From NCBI GenBank assembly GCA_937893145.1, contig CALBJW010000201.1, positions 1 through 32,648 on the forward strand: a stretch of 32,648 nucleotides of DNA. Direction: 5' to 3'. Made by a program: the position numbers and the translations under genes. The DNA is from an uncultured Prevotellaceae bacterium (GTDB lineage: Bacteria > Bacteroidota > Bacteroidia > Bacteroidales > Bacteroidaceae). The notes beneath the pieces are model-generated. The model was not told the DNA's origin and did no database searches. It was given only the letters and a program-made list of their open reading frames with translations. This document shows, piece after piece, positions 31,150-32,648 of the stretch; position 1 is the stretch's first letter, and each line of letters opens with the position of its first letter.

Positions 31150-32648
31150 TTATCTGTTTTGAATCATCTTCTTACCGTTTCTAATCACGATGCCACGGTA
31201 ACTGCTATTCACTTCAGTACCCATCAGCGAGTAAGCCTTGCTGTTAATATGTACTGGCATGAGGTCGTTGGCTACGGACTCAAGGGCAGTGGTTGAGCCA
31301 TCCTCATCCTCTATGACAAAGCGGATAGACTTAGCTTGACCAGTGACAGAATTCTTCAGGTCATCGATGCTTGGACAATAGAACCACGCGCGGTAAGGAG
31401 CGATGGTCACTTTCTTTGCGTTACGGATTTCGCCGCCTGAAACGTAATAGATATTCTGTGCTAAATCGCCCTCAAATACTCTCTGCTCGAATGTGCCCCA
31501 CACATCCCAAAAACCAGCATCTAAAGTCTTATTTGTTGGGGTTGTTGTGATTTCTTTACCAGCATTGTTGAAGCATATCTCGACAGGATTGTCTGCATCA
31601 GCATCCTTTGCCTCTGCTGCGCGGAACAAGACAGGATAACCAGGCATCACTTCATCTAAATACGTGAACACCAACTTAATGCCTTGCTCGTCGTCTTCCT
31701 TTCTACTGAACGTGTAGTAGTTTATCTTGTCGTCAGACTTCAAAGCAAATGGCAGGCACACTGTGCCGTACTGGTTGGTGACCTTGCGGGTATGATAGAC
31801 TCCCTTGTTGCCTGTTGGCGTAGGATAAGGATCTATGCCTATGTTCTGCTGCCAGTTAACACCGAGTTTAGCGCATGCCACACCCAACTTCTGCTCATCT
31901 TCCTTAGGATGATCAACGACGTTATCAGCATAGCAAGTGCCGTCATTACAACAATAATACCCAAATGGTGAAATATTGAGACTATTGGCGATGGTGGTTT
32001 TATCATACCAAACATATCCTGCAATTCCTATTACACCATTATTTGTACCGTGAAAATCACTGAGGCAATCTCTGATTGTTTCGGATTGTGAGATACCTAC
32101 GATTCCACCACAAGAATGCTCTGTAGTTAAAGTTCCAAGATTTGCGCATCTTGAAATCGTACAATTGATCATATATCCCACGATACCTCCATAGGCAGAG
32201 ACGTCACCTTTTCTATCATCAACCTTACGTATCAAATATTCTTTTCCATTATATGTTTTAGTGACGCCAGTCATACCTGACATTGTCTTATATTTATTAT
32301 AATAACTATTGTTAACTTCTTCTGTCTTCATGTAGACAAGCATTCCTGTATTCAGACATCCATCGACGAAAGTATTATTGATTGCTTGTCCGATAATGCC
32401 ACCTACGAGTTCGTCATTACTAGCTATCAAAGCAGAATTTATGCAGTCATAAAATTTACAGTTATCCGAAAAACCAGTAATACCTCCTGCCAAGGCTCCG
32501 ACAAGATAAGTTCCATCAGAACAAACACACGACTGATCATCAACCACGCAGTTTGTGAATTGAGAACCTTCTATTGATTTCCCTGCTACACCTTGTAGTT
32601 TAACGGATTAGGTTGACCACTTTGAGTCTTAATTGTAAAGTCTGTTGA
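31150..32648 (-). pseudogene. GLUG-repeat surface protein, C-terminal part, with apparent frameshift
   Basis: This gene enters from beyond the right edge. The main open frame (31150-32607) encodes GLUG-like repeats (YGGIVGYMINCTISRCANLG, CGGIVGISQSETIRDCLS). A C-terminal module (YGTVCLPFALKSDDKINYYTF ... TIAPYRAWFY) matches that of the 24288 gene, followed by a sorting-like tail (YSLMGTEVNSSYRGIVIRNGKK). There is no signal peptide or usual start in the main frame: a TAA stands at 32608-32610. Plausible upstream coding (FTIKTQSGQPNPLNYKV) is in another frame and stops at 32586-32588. The frames would join across the GTGT at about 32588-32591. It may be a true pseudogene, a switchable gene or a sequencing error. 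Confidence 0.65.

Overview
The window looks like a Bacteroidales chromosome, most probably Prevotella or a close relative. The reasons are the many TAnnTTTG -7 promoter boxes (several with TTTG 19-20 bases upstream), the lack of Shine-Dalgarno signals, the long LptF/G-type permease, the dockerin-tailed glycan-active protein, the secreted proteins ending in a Prevotella-like sorting tail, and a VirE/BT4734-type primase-helicase. This is inferred from gene content, not from a search.

Layout. Bases 1-891 hold the 3' part of acetate kinase. A leftward GDP-fucose block follows (5445 to 1015: gmd, a DUF559 nuclease cassette, fcl, GH20 hexosaminidase). Two rightward genes (ATP-grasp ligase, esterase) and fabI occupy 5618-8673. 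A leftward group runs from 17214 to 8840 (LptF/G permease, ribBA, aminotransferase, large dockerin protein). A tightly overlapping rightward group runs from 17455 to 21531 (prfB, CYTH, VanZ, sodium symporter, HAD hydrolase), followed by tRNA-Met(CAT). From about 21.8 kb the sequence becomes more AT-rich and accessory: an AAA-ATPase/nuclease, an XRE regulator with a small membrane protein, a GLUG/CxxC surface protein plus a 57-residue peptide, a DUF6078-like gene and primase-helicase, a 9-bp iteron field, then a second 57-residue peptide gene and a second GLUG protein that leaves the window.

Most interesting structures. (1) A 525-bp cassette between gmd and fcl: a small PD-(D/E)XK (DUF559) nuclease flanked by inverted copies of a GC-rich palindromic repeat. 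Three solo relatives sit just after the stop codons of other genes, and the cassette supplies the start codon and first ~24 residues of fcl. (2) Two paralogous modules of a large secreted GLUG protein followed by a 57-residue peptide sharing YI-x-P-x10-DIIATSGE. (3) A field of contiguous 9-bp units (TTATACAC plus T, A or G), resembling DnaA boxes, upstream of the primase-helicase promoter: a candidate replication origin or operator. (4) A perfect 26-bp palindrome beside it.

How the genes work together. gmd and fcl make GDP-L-fucose for surface glycans, while the hexosaminidase and dockerin protein suggest host or dietary glycan use. ackA, fabI, ribBA, prfB and the Lpt permease are housekeeping. 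The last 11 kb look like a turnover zone of defence-like, replication-like and surface-display genes.
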